Below, piece after piece: positions 48,411 to 59,639 of a stretch of 64,000 bases of DNA. Made by a program: the position numbers and the translations under genes. Origin of the DNA: Dillenia suffruticosa (lineage: Eukaryota; Streptophyta; Magnoliopsida; Dilleniales; Dilleniaceae); NCBI GenBank assembly GCA_033439265.1, contig JAVTVX010000002.1:11382174-11446173 (forward strand). The letters are read 5' to 3'. The first letter of the stretch is position 1, and every line of letters starts with the position of its first letter. The notes under the pieces were generated by a model that searched no databases, had not been told where the DNA came from, and worked only from the letters and a program-made list of their open reading frames with translations.

Positions 48411-51400
48411 ATGCAGTGGTACTTGGTCGCCGCTCTCCTCACCGTTCTCACCAGTTCTCAGGTACTTTCTCCCTCTCTCTCTCTCTCTTGAATTTGAATG
48501 ATCTGATCTATTCAACAACTATGTAATTCTGTTTATGAGATTGTCTTGTAATTTGTTTTTTTCTCCACTTTTTGTTGGATTGTTTGTTTTTCTTTCCAAA
48601 ATTAGTTGTTCGAATCCACTGAATACTAAGAATGTTGATCCAATGTTATTTTTGACAAATAATTCATGAAAATTAGCAAACCCTTTTATGCCTATTTTCT
48701 GGGTTTTCTACGTAGGGTATCCTGACAACATTGTCTCAAAGTAATGGAGGGTATAAGTATGACTATGCCACTGTTCCTTTTCTCGCCGAAGTGTTCAAGG
48801 TTGTTGTTCTCTACTTTACAACATTAGACAGTACTAGAATTTCTCTACACATGTTCAAACTTAGTATGTTGATATGTATATATATATACATTCTGGTTCA
48901 GCTTATTGTATCAAGTATACTTCTGTGGAGAGAGTGTCGGAGGTTGCCTAATGTGAGGATGACGACTGACTGGAAGAGTGTTCGACTATTTCCTATTCCT
49001 TCCATCATTTACTTGATTCATAACAATGTTCAGTTTGCTACACTGACTTACTTGGATACGTCAACGTATCAGATAATGGGTAACCTGAAGATTGTCACAA
49101 CTGCAATATTGTTCAGGTCAGGCTTCCTCTTTTTAAATAATTTCTTTGATTTTTGTAATTTTGAATGAGGATGGGAGTGTTTATGGAGTTTAGAAAATGA
49201 CATTAATTTTATCATTTTAGGTTGTTCCTGAGGAAAAAACTGTCTACCCTACAGTGGATGGCAATTGTTCTGCTAGCTGTTGGAACAACTACTAGCCAGG
49301 TGATGATTGGAATCCTTTTGCTTCTTACCATCTATCTGGTTTACATTAGTTGGTGATGGTAACTTACATGCAGGGACTAGTCTCTCTGCAAGCTTTATTT
49401 TTCAGGCGTATGATTTCTAAACTTGATATGCATGACTCATGAGTTTCTGCATGGTTAGGATGAACTAAAGCTTTTAGTATTTTCTAAGTTAGGCAAACAA
49501 CGAAATTGAGAAACTTTGCACAAGCAATCCATTTAGAAGGTATCTGTATCATACTTGTACAATTTATGCATGACTATATCAATATAACTTAAAATCAGAA
49601 GTCCAGAGTATAGTTTTGATTTAAAGTACTGCTTTTATCTGGTGGTTCATTGTAAAATTAAAACCCAAGTAGTAGTGGAAAGTGACAAATGCACAATTCA
49701 TATTATTTCCTTCAGGATTCTCATTCCTTTCATTATGTTATTTGGACCTGTAATGTGGATCATTTTCTGAGGTTAGGTAGTAGTAAATTGTTTAGAGGAA
49801 AGAAGTGACTGTCATGAAATGCAGGAAATATGGTGTTAACAAATTGTTTTGCCAATCACTCGAATGGGAGGAGAAAGAGAAACAGCTTTTTGAGCAGTTA
49901 TCATGATTATCCGATTGTTGAACACCTTTTATCCTGTTTGCTCTTTGTTCACTCCCAATGGACTTATCTACATTGTCTTTGTGTTAGTGTTATATGTGTG
50001 AGAAATCATAATTGATCTCCCAATTTTTAATTAAGAGTTACTCTTCACATTTTTTGGAAGTAATTTTGGTTAGGTGAAAGGTTGTGGAGCAGCTTCTTGT
50101 GACTCTCTGTTCTCTGCGCCAATGCAAGGATATATGTTGGGAGTGCTATCTGCTTGTCTCTCGGCATCAGCTGGTATATATACAGAATTTCTGATGAAGA
50201 AAAACAATGATAGCCTTTACTGGCAGAATGTACAATTATATACGTAGGTATCTCTTTTTGTCATTTATACTATTTCCTTTCCCTCCTCATATCCTTTTAA
50301 GTTGCTTTGTAAGTCCCAACTGGAATCTTTAAAAGCTGTAGCATATGATTTAGGAATGGCTATTTTTAGGAATGACTATTCATGACTTGAAAAGGGAGAG
50401 AGAATGACCTTAAATATGATAATTGACATAGAACTTCTATGTTATTTGAGTTCATTATATTTCTGTTGGCAAAGTGAAGCAATGCATAGTGCCAAGATTG
50501 ATTATGTTATTTGTGGAACTCTAACCTTTATGGTAATTATCGCTAGATGTGCTAGTTGAGGTTTTCAGGTCCGTGAATAAAGGCATTTGCTCAAATGTTG
50601 GATAACAGCTTAAAAGGGATTGATTGCAGTGTGGGAAATGCCCCGTGTTCTTGGCCATTTGACATGACTCCAAATTGTCCACAGGAATGCCAAGAAGCTA
50701 TATCTACTTGATCGACCATTCTAATTCTCATTTCTAGTTGTACAGCTGAGCCTGGGTTTGTAGAATTGTTTGTGGAGACCAGCTTCATTACTCCTTAGGA
50801 GTAATCTTGGGTTTGTCTGTATGCTGATCCCCAGAACACCTTTTTAAGAATTTTCAACACTCCCCATTATTTAAGCTCATGCAATAGGGAGAACAAGTAT
50901 AATCAACTACCACACTCAATATTATGGCGCATTTTACGAGGACCAATAATAGGCCATTGATTTTATTATTTGCCTACAATCTGCTTGCCATGTGCCAGCT
51001 AGTCAATTTTGATGCCTTTATGCCTGCTTTTTCCCACTAGGTTTGGTGCAATTTTCAACATGTTACGGCTTCTCCTAGATGATTTCAGTGGAGGATTCGA
51101 AAGGGGAGCATGGTGGCAGCGTCTTCTTGAGGGATATACCATTTCAACATGGATGGTAGTACTAAATTTGGGATCAACTGGGCTGCTGGTGTCGTGGTTA
51201 ATGAAGTATGCTGATAACATTGTAAAGGTAATCTTATTTCTGTTAGCTTGCATTCGAAGCATGCATCATTGGCCTATCATTTATATTATAATTACAAATG
51301 AAAACATATTTTACTCGAATCAACTCAACTTGGTCTAGTAGCCAATGCATCAACCACTTAGCATCTGCCACATGTTCTTTCCGCTTTTCCATCCATGGTG

Positions 51401-52170
51401 TTATTTAAGGCCAAGCCAAAAATCATGATTTGCTAATTAAGTTTCATCTTTCATCCATGCAATTTGAATTTGAAACTGTATTTCTAAATTGAACTGTCTC
51501 TTGAAAGCTATGCCTCCTTGCTCAAACTTCAGGGTTGCCGTAGAAGATGTTTATTAATTTAGTTGAAAGTCCTTTCTTCTCTGAACTCTTTGTCATCCTG
51601 CTGAGTTATAAGCTGACATAATTGCCAAGTATTGTCTAATACTTTTCTGTCTTAAACATGCCTGGATCTGACTAATACATGTTGATGATTACTTGATTTG
51701 CATTTGTCCATATTAGATGATATCACTGGAAGTTGCTTTAAATTTTGGCTTCTTACAGGTGTATTCAACATCGATGGCTATGCTGCTAACAATGGTTTTA
51801 TCGGTATATCTTTTCAATTTTATGCCCACGTTGCAGGTAAACCTTTGTACTTCAAAATTACAACTTCATTTCAATCACTTTCATCTCCGTATGCTTCTTA
51901 TTTTGCTGCTGCTTGTTATGTTCTGATTGCACAAGCGGATTCTGCACTCTTCACTTCCATTTCCTATTCTCTTCCCTTTTCTGGATTTTTAAAAAGATCC
52001 TCTTGTACTTGTTTGTGCTTCCGTAGCTTTTCCTGGGGATCATTATCTGCATGATGTCTCTGCACATGTACTTTGCTCCTGCAAATATGCTTGTGGATTT
52101 GCCTTTAACTACAAAAGTGGCTTCTGCAACCCTTGATGAAATTTCAGTTGAAGGAAGAACAGATTCATGA
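48411..52170 (+). CDS. Nucleotide-sugar transporter, CMP-sialic-acid transporter 1-like
   Basis: Eight exons: 48411-48461, 48716-48799, 48902-49116, 49221-49299, 50074-50243, 51041-51227, 51759-51836 and 52027-52170. All junctions are GT-AG and in phase; the product has 335 residues. It matches the plant CMP-sialic-acid-type transporter family throughout: MQWYLVAALLTVLTSSQ, then TLSQSNGGYKYDYATVPFLAE, then LIHNNVQFATLTYLDTSTYQIMGNLKIVTT, ITEFLM-like YTEFLMKKNNDSLYWQN, and LNLGSTGLLVSWLMKYADNIVKVYSTSMAM. About ten hydrophobic membrane segments are expected, as for drug/metabolite-transporter-fold antiporters of the Golgi. The in vivo substrate in plants is unsettled because plants have little or no sialic acid; CMP-Kdo or UDP-galactose have been considered for the family. 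The gene looks intact. Confidence 0.93.
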
Positions 52171-53428
52171 CTCTTTGCAATTGATCAAGGGTATGAAGAT
52201 CTTGGAAAGTTTGCACAAGGTGGTGCTAATGAAGCTTATTTACAAATTGATAAGACTCTGGAAACTATAATCTCATCCTAAAGAGTGATCTGGATAGATT
52301 GAACCACCACGGACCAGGTGGGGATCCCATTGCAGCAAAACATTCTATGAAAGGTATGATGGAACTGATTGATTTGGGCAATGATACCATTTTTTGCTCC
52401 ACAAATGGTGTTTTAATTTTGCTGACTGCGACTGATAGCATTTGTTTAGATTCAGAATGGATTACACGATCTGTTTCCAATTCTGTGTGGACAAGGGCAG
52501 AAATCCTTGTAATTCAACCTGTATTCCGTGTTCTTATTTGTAGGAAATTGCACTTCTGGCATTTGGAAATTCATTGTGTACTTGTCAAAAAGTAATCAAA
52601 GCAGTGGTGTGGGAACTTTTCGGATCCTGATTGTGTAATTCGTGCTGCTTAATGCATGATGACTGCTCTGCAATTTTTAATATCATTGGAATTTGGTAAA
52701 TGTTCATGAATGATTCCATATATTCATCAATGGAGTTGTAATCAGCTTGGACAGAGTGAAATTCTGAGTTTCCAATGCCTCCCGCAGCCCCGGGGGGGGG
52801 GGGGGGGGTTCGTTTCTTGGGGAAAATTCTTGAAGCCTCCACGTCTTATTGTCTTGGAAGAGTAAAGGAGTGATGACCCTGTTTTCATGAGGACAGGAAG
52901 TGTTGTTTTTGATAAGCTTTGTGATTCTCCAGGATAAGGTTTATAAAAGGAATATGTATAGTTGAACAAAGCAGGTAAAATTTTGAGACCATGAAAGGAT
53001 CAAGGGAATGAGAGCTCATACATAACTAGGAGTTTCACATGTAGTTTAAAGTAATTTAAATATATATATATATGTATATATATACACATTATATATATAC
53101 ATTGGTTGTAATTGAGCTACGTAATCAGATGATTTTTCCTTTACTCATAAACCACTCTCAAACCCAGTAGCAGGGCAAGCGTGGGTTGAGTCTAGGACCT
53201 CGAGTTTAGACTACTGAATTTTCTGAACTCCAAGAAGATAGCTTGAACTGCAATCTTAGAACTACAATTCATTTAATACTAAAATCTAACCAAACTGGAT
53301 AGCACATAAGTGAGGAAAAGCCATCACCATCGATCAGATATTTCCTTTTCAATATATTAATTCTCGTTAGTTTTGTTTTCTTCTAGGGCCTGCTACAATG
53401 TTCTCCCCCCCCCCACCCTCCGACCATC
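52171..53428. other. Transporter 3' UTR and following intergenic DNA
   Basis: The 3' UTR probably covers at least 52171-52600. A G-run of about 17 bases at 52793-52809, with cccc just before it, and an (AT)n run near 53062-53098 follow. No gene is recognisable. Confidence 0.55.
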
Positions 53429-53436
53429 TATAAAAG
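53429..53436 (+). promoter_or_regulatory. TATA box of the first DUF7722-like gene
   Basis: TATAAAAG lies 85 bases upstream of the ATG at 53514. The leader contains a GA tract (about 53468-53485) and then a C-run followed by an A-run directly before the start. Confidence 0.65.
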
Positions 53437-53513
53437 GCAACCATGGCTTTGCGCTGCATACAAGACCAGAGAGAGAGAGAGAGAGTCCCCCCCCCCCCCC
53501 AAAAAAAAAAGAC

Positions 53514-53774
53514 ATGGGTGAGGTTAGCTTCTCAAATAGCACAAGCATGCCAGGCCTAAGGCCAAATGGAAACACTGGACGCAAGAGTGAGAAGAACTAC
53601 TGCTTTCAAATGCCACTTCACTATCCAAGGTACAAAAAGAAGGACTATGAAACAATGCCCGAGTGGAAGCTTGATTGCCTTTTGAAGGAGTATGGTCTGC
53701 CTGTAATGGGAGATCTCAATGACAAGAGGAAGTTCGCCATGGGAGCATTCCTTTGGCCTTCCCAACTCGAGTGA
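53514..53774 (+). CDS. Small DUF7722-like plant protein, copy 1
   Basis: A single-exon frame of 86 residues with a TATA box and leader. The N-terminal 25 residues are variable; the conserved core is FQMPLHYPRYKKKDYE, then MPEWKLDCLLKEYGLP, then KRKFAMGAFLWPSQ. This core is widespread in seed plants as a small family of unknown function (I recall it as DUF7722). There is no signal peptide or membrane segment. A close paralogue lies 5.9 kb downstream on the same strand and a decayed copy between them, so it belongs to a local tandem cluster. The biochemical role is unknown. Confidence 0.82.
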   Translation: MGEVSFSNSTSMPGLRPNGNTGRKSEKNYCFQMPLHYPRYKKKDYETMPEWKLDCLLKEYGLPVMGDLNDKRKFAMGAFLWPSQLE

Positions 53775-53820
53775 CCCATTCAGCTTTCCATCAAAATGCG
53801 TGCACCTTGCAATTGCATAT

Positions 53821-53906
53821 GCCATCCAAAAGGTCTTTTGTATATAACTTCTGCGGGTATACAAAGTACTGCCATCCAAAAGGTCTTTTGTATATAACTT
53901 CTGCGG
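53821..53906. repeat. 36-bp direct repeat after the first DUF7722-like gene
   Basis: Positions 53821-53856 and 53871-53906 are identical (start gccatccaaaaggtcttttg), with a 50-base period. They lie in the 3' UTR or just downstream. Confidence 0.9.
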
Positions 53907-53909
53907 CCA

Positions 53910-56900
53910 TACTAAGAACTCTTATGCACGTACTTCTTCTGTCTCCTATGATTGTCCATATATTATATGAACCTAGCTATGTTCATATGTACTTTTCTTT
54001 AATGTGTGAAATTTTTTATGAGTATATATGCTAATAATATTTGTCATCGTATGCATGCTGCTCTATTACAATTAAAAGGATATGGGTTTAGAACACTCAC
54101 TATTGATAAGAAACTCCTTGTATTTCTCGGTAATCGTATTCATGCTGCTCTATTATAATTATAACTAAGAAAGAATAAAGGGTTTTGAACACTTGTTATT
54201 GAAGAGGACAAAAAACCCTTGTACCATCAGATGGTAGAATTCATGAAAATCATAAAAATATATTTATTCATAAAATTTTGAATATGAAATTTCAGAGAAA
54301 AAACTTGAGTAAGAATTCTTTATCGTTCTAGCTTCCCTACAAGGATATGGTCTATGGTAATATGCTTACAATAATGAAATGCAATTGATTGATCTTTTCT
54401 TAAAGTTCTCATTTTTTGAGGAAAGAAAGAGGGAGGTTTGAACTAATATCTTCTTCAATACCCGTCAAAGTGATAGGTGTACATGGACCTGCAATTGTGC
54501 CCACCACAATTAATCCCTTTAGCTTTTTGCATTTCTCCATTAAATTAAATGCTGGATTGGTTGAAGCACTTTGTGTTCACACGCACGCCATGAGACATGA
54601 TTGAGCATTTCAATTTATTTATTTTTTTCGTATTCGTTTATGATATTAGATTCTAAAAAACTTTCCTTTTATACTAATCAGGGGCCTATTTTAGTGTAAT
54701 AAGAATTTCTTAACAGTCTAATGCTAATAATTTCATTTTTCTTACGTGGAAGTAAAAAATTATATAATTTCATTTTATACCATAATATTATGCGCAGCAC
54801 TCCCATTTTCTTTAAAAAAATTCACGAGTCTGCAAATTATTGTGAGTAATGATTACGTCTAATTATTTTTTAATTATCTAGAATTTCTCTTTCTCCTTTC
54901 CCAGTTGTTTTCTTGGTGTAAAAAACAGATTAAGATCAACATTGTGGCTGCCGAAGTCCAGGAAAACAGGGGACCCCTTCCCCCATATATAATTCTCGAG
55001 AAGAAAAAGGACCCAAAAATCAGGATAACATATTAAAATTTTTTAAGATTAATTTAATGTTTTAGTTGGCTAAACATGGCCTAAAGTAGTCTGAATTTCG
55101 TAAGATAATGTTATTATTATTATTATTTTTTGAGTTTAAGTGGGTTATTTGTCGTGATATTCAGATTTTGTCCGATTAATCCGGCCGAGTATTATGAGCT
55201 CATTAAGAGTTTGGCTTTCTCAATTCCTATTTTTTTATTTTGATGGAGCATTGTCAGCTTATTAAGAGTTTGGCTTTCTCAATTCCTATTTATTTATTTT
55301 GATGGCTTGAGCTCGGGATTTATAATTAAGAAAATTTAATGTCCGATTGTTACGTCCATAGGAGATTGGTAGATAATGTTATTCAGACAAAGAAACATTC
55401 AAAAACTATGATGCCATCGTAGGTCCACCAAAAAGTCTAATCTGCAATGCAATTGTTATTAGCTCTAGTTGGTCTTTCATTCAAATATGCCAATAATGCG
55501 AATCCATACAATACATACAAGGCCGCGTTTGTTAGAAGAACAAATCCATAAGAGGACACAAACCCAAAATCAAAAATAGATTAAAAAGAAAAAAGAAAAT
55601 TCAATTGTGGGTGAGGAGGGCTATGATTTTGGAGATGAAGATTGAAATGCTCTTTTGCAGGATATGTTGCGTATGATTCCATCACAAACACTAGTGGCAA
55701 ACCTCATCTACCTTATCCGACACCCCTTTTTGTTGGCCATAAAACAACAAAATATGGTATAACCCGAAAATGTTAATGATTAAATCTAGTGGTGCAATCA
55801 AAACCTGCTCTTCTTTTAAGTATTTTATTTGAGAAATAGATTTTAATTTAGATAATATTTCAATTTTTGTCCTATATATATGTGTGTGAGTGTGAGTGAT
55901 ATTCTTGTTCAACCCAAATACATAAAAATAAATAATATTTTTTTATAAAAAAGAAAAATAGAGAGAGAGAGAGAGAGAGAAGAATATAAATTGTGGTGAA
56001 GAGAGGAGAAAGTGGCCAATTGGGAAGAGAGAGAGTGAGAGCAGGTGTGAGAGAGAGAAAAAGAATTATGAATGAATTATTCATTTTTTTTTTTTATTGT
56101 AATTGAGTTTTGAAATATGAAGACAGAAAAACTTTGTTATAATTGTATCGATAAAGTTTAGCTAATTATGATAAAGTAGAAAAATTAAACGAAAATTATA
56201 AATTCTCTTCAGAAATTTTATTCTGTGGCTGTCATCTTTATCCTAATCATATTCTGTCAGAACAATGTTTTTTTAATTTGGGCAAAAATTTAAGATTGGT
56301 TTCTTCTTTGACCCGGATGTGTTGTAACTAGAGATGCCAATGAAATCCATTAATTGCATTGATGAAGATACGAATACCCCAGAGAAGGATCATACATGCC
56401 AATCCTCATGGTTGCATTATTGGTGCTGAGGTTATCAACGTAGTGTGACACAACAGCCAAAACATAGGTCTGCATTATTGTTATCTGGGCAATCCTGTTA
56501 GTGAGGTAATGCTCAACCATGGCATTCTTTTTCAATTTTAAATCCTCTTTTTTTTTAATATTTAGTTTATATATATTTTGATTTTAGTAGAACTATAGCA
56601 TGCCAATCTATGATGGGTTTGTCTAGTTGCTTGATAAAGCATAGTCCTCCCACTCATCCCCACCCAAAAAACTTAAAAATAAAAATAAAGTAAAAAAGAG
56701 GAAAAGAAATAAGTGAAAAAGAGCTAGGCGGCTTTATGTTTCATCTTGATCTTTATTTTTTTTTAAAATATGATTTATTAAATGAATTTTGGATATCTAG
56801 AGTGTCAACACCTGCTCCTTTGATGACAATCTGTATCTGATATTTTTTCGAGTTGAAGGTCTCGGGCTTGTTCAACCTTCATTTTCAGGTCCAATGCCAG

Positions 56901-57355
56901 AAGGGGAGGCCTTGAAAGCCTCGGTCATCATTTAAAATATCTGAGGCCAGTGTATATGGTTGGCGTCTAAGATAGGACTTTGGCTAGTTAATAATACTGA
57001 CTCTTGTGCTTGTGGGCAGGAGTCTTTACACTGACCTTGGGCCACCATTTTTGCTGGGACAAATAGTATTTTTCCGATGGATACCCAAAAGTTGAAAAAA
57101 CGGTGGACTTAGCAGTGAGAAGACACAGAAAAACTTAGTTTTTCATTTATATCTTTGGTTTTTACTGAATTACAAAATATATATATATATATATATATAA
57201 AATATATAGCTAAAGACCATAAATAATAACCAAAATAGGAGAAATTTATTTTAAAAAGAAGCGTAAAAAGGGACATGAAATGGTGGAGTTGGTAAAAGGC
57301 CTCTTCTTGGGGTGGGAGGGGAATGGAGACTCGCATGGCAAACGGGGTAAATCCA
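53910..57355. other. Intergenic region between the first DUF7722-like gene and the decayed copy
   Basis: AT-rich DNA with no gene. It contains a short tandem duplication at about 55197-55305 (attaagagtttggctttctc block twice), a (GA)n tract near 55961-55980 and several T and A runs. The open frames on either strand are low complexity. Confidence 0.6.
55197..55305. repeat. Short tandem duplication of about 57-58 bases
   Basis: The block attaagagtttggctttctc followed by aattcctattt and attttgatgg occurs at about 55200 and again at about 55260. There are only a few differences. Confidence 0.8.
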
Positions 57356-57359
57356 CTTT

Positions 57360-57436
57360 GAAATGCCATAGCACTGCCAAACAGTTAACCAAATCCAACA
57401 ATGAGACCGTGCCTCAATGGAAGCCCGGATTGCATA
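57360..57436 (+). pseudogene. Decayed third DUF7722-like copy
   Basis: The stretch resembles the core of the neighbouring genes at nucleotide level: aaatgcca--cactgcca corresponds to aaatgccacttcactatcca, and gagac-gtgcctcaatggaagcccggattgc corresponds to gaaacaatgcccgagtggaagcttgattgc. In the homologous frame there is a stop right after the MP codons and small indels follow. It is cut off downstream by a (TA)n expansion. It lies in the same orientation between the two intact genes. Confidence 0.65.
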
Positions 57437-57484
57437 TTTGCTTTGTATATAGGGATTTTATATATAGTGTAACAATACATATAC

Positions 57485-57496
<12 letters not shown>

Positions 57497-57549
<53 letters not shown>
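57497..57549. repeat. (TA)n microsatellite
   Basis: About 26 TA units after a short (CATA)n stretch, immediately downstream of the decayed DUF7722-like copy. Confidence 0.95.
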
Positions 57550-57552
<3 letters not shown>

Positions 57553-59330
57553 GTTTAGATAGTTAAACTTCAAATAATAATCTTCAAATTAAGATGAATA
57601 ATTTTAACTTAAATATTCGACACTTAATAAATTTTAAATTATTATATATAAGCAAAATGCCATACATTAAGAAATAAATTTCTAAAGTTAAGATATTTGA
57701 AAATGATTTAGCTGGATATTATTCTTTGTATTTTTGAGATAATACGAGATATACAGATTATATCAGCCAGTACATACGGGAGGAAGAAAGTCCTGGTTGA
57801 TACAATGCAATGTCCGTATCGACAAGCTGATTACCTTAGACAAATCTTGCTTGTTTTGATCTCTATGAGGTTTGTTTTCTCTACCATGATGGTTTAATTT
57901 ATCAAGGTTGTTATGGCTTGCTTGTCATTGGAAACACACACACAATGTGAGGGGGAAATGTGCCTTTGACACTTATGTGTCCCGGCAAGGTCTTTATACC
58001 ATACTAGTGAGCTAAGAGAAATGGAAAAGTGAAAAATGATTCTGAGCTCTGATAGCTGCCCTGCATAACCAAACCGAAGGTCCGTTCCCCCCCCCCCCCA
58101 AAAAAAAAAAAGAAGGCAAAACTCTGTGAAAGGAATTTGAGAAGTATTGTCTTAAGGTGTGGTGTCGGTGTCACCGGACGCCGCAACACAGCGCAGAAAA
58201 GGGCCAGACTAGAGAGTAGAATTTCATCGAGTCTCAGGTCCAGAATATATGTGGCTCAAGTTTCTTGAGTAATAAAAGCTGTGTTAGCTTCATCGAAGGG
58301 CAAACTGCTCGAGGCACAATTGGCATCGACATTAAATGGTGAGAGTGACTCCCATGCAATATGAATTATCACGAAATTTTCAATCATTCTCTTAAATTTT
58401 ATATCGGTTAATTTAATTTTTAAAAAAATGACTTGTCTTTAAAGTAAAAAATCTAATTCTCTTCTATTACTAGTCTTATTTTACAAAAAAAAAAAAAAAA
58501 AAAAAAAACTGTATTTATTTAATTCCCTTCTAATGTTTGATCACATATTTGCCCCTTTATGTAGAGTCTAAATCACCAACAAGATAATGTTAGCAAGAGG
58601 GTCGGATTCTGTTTTTCTTTTCACATGACAGCTTCTATTTGCAAAATCTGATTCTTCAAACCGACTTTCTAATTTTCTTTTCTTTTCTTCCAATGTTTTT
58701 CATAAGAAAAAAGTCTTTTGTAATAAGTTTTGACGTGTGCTGTGCACCTGTAAATTTATCGAACATACATAGTTACCCATAAATTACATGCTGGCAAATC
58801 CTATATGTAGTCACAATCTCTGAAGTGCACCTTCCAGTAGTTAGACACGGGGCTTGGACGGTCCTCGGAAGCTAAGAGATGGGGTATGAACCTTCATACT
58901 AAAAGGACATGAAATCTTCGCAAATTTTTAATTTACTTGAGCACAGTTCCTTGCTATTCAGATGAGGCAAAGCAACAGCAAGATTTCTAATGGACCTTTT
59001 GCATGCTTCCTGAAGAGTTTGCTATGTTAAAACTTTAGCAAAATCAAGGTGTATCTTCATCAGACGCCGGGAGATGTGAAAAGAAACATAAACTTGAATG
59101 GAATGCAATGAAAAATTCAAACACGTAATCAATCTTTTCATTATCTAACATTGCATTGAATGGCAACTCCAACCAAGACAGGTACCAAAGAATTGAGGGG
59201 AAAGCTTTCATTATATTTCATATGTTTCATTTTCGTAGCTATTAATGCACCCCCTTCAATTATTTTGTATGATACCTTGTAGGACATGCTTCATTGTACG
59301 GTCCCCTAAATCTCTTAGGACAAAGATCTC
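57550..59330. other. Intergenic region upstream of the second DUF7722-like gene
   Basis: It contains a C-run followed by an A-run at about 58086-58111, the same composite as in the leader of the first DUF7722-like gene, and a poly-A run at about 58484-58508. No gene or transposon end is recognisable. The proximal 100 bases form the promoter of the next gene. Confidence 0.55.
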
Positions 59331-59337
59331 TATAAAT
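59331..59337 (+). promoter_or_regulatory. TATA box of the second DUF7722-like gene
   Basis: TATAAAT lies 38 bases upstream of the ATG at 59369. The leader would therefore be very short. Confidence 0.6.
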
Positions 59338-59368
59338 AGGTACCTTAAACATCAGTGATAGCATCAAC

Positions 59369-59635
59369 ATGAGTGCAATTCGTTTCCCAACTGCAACAAA
59401 ACCCTACACAGCTATGCCTTCCCTAAGGCCAGTTAAGCACGGTGAGAGCGAAAATCGAATTTCTTTCCAGATGCCACTTCATTACCCTCGTTACAAAAGG
59501 AGTGATTATGAGACAATGCCAGAGTGGAAGCTTGATTGCCTTTTGAAGGAGTATGGACTGCCTCTCACGGGAGATCTCAACTTCAAGAGGAGATTTGCCA
59601 TGGGCGCCTTCCTTTGGCCTTCACAGAACGAGTGA
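59369..59635 (+). CDS. Small DUF7722-like plant protein, copy 2
   Basis: A single-exon frame of 88 residues. The core FQMPLHYPRYKRSDYE, MPEWKLDCLLKEYGLP and KRRFAMGAFLWPSQ is nearly identical to the first copy, while the first 33 residues differ strongly. The nucleotide sequence over the core is also close to the gene at 53514, so the pair arose by local duplication followed by N-terminal divergence. The start is supported by a TATA box at 59331. Function is unknown. Confidence 0.82.
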   Translation: MSAIRFPTATKPYTAMPSLRPVKHGESENRISFQMPLHYPRYKRSDYETMPEWKLDCLLKEYGLPLTGDLNFKRRFAMGAFLWPSQNE

Positions 59636-59639
59636 AAAT

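Noticed and set aside
57385..57573. Small open frames made of alternating Tyr-Ile
   Set aside because: They are translations of the (TA)n microsatellite.
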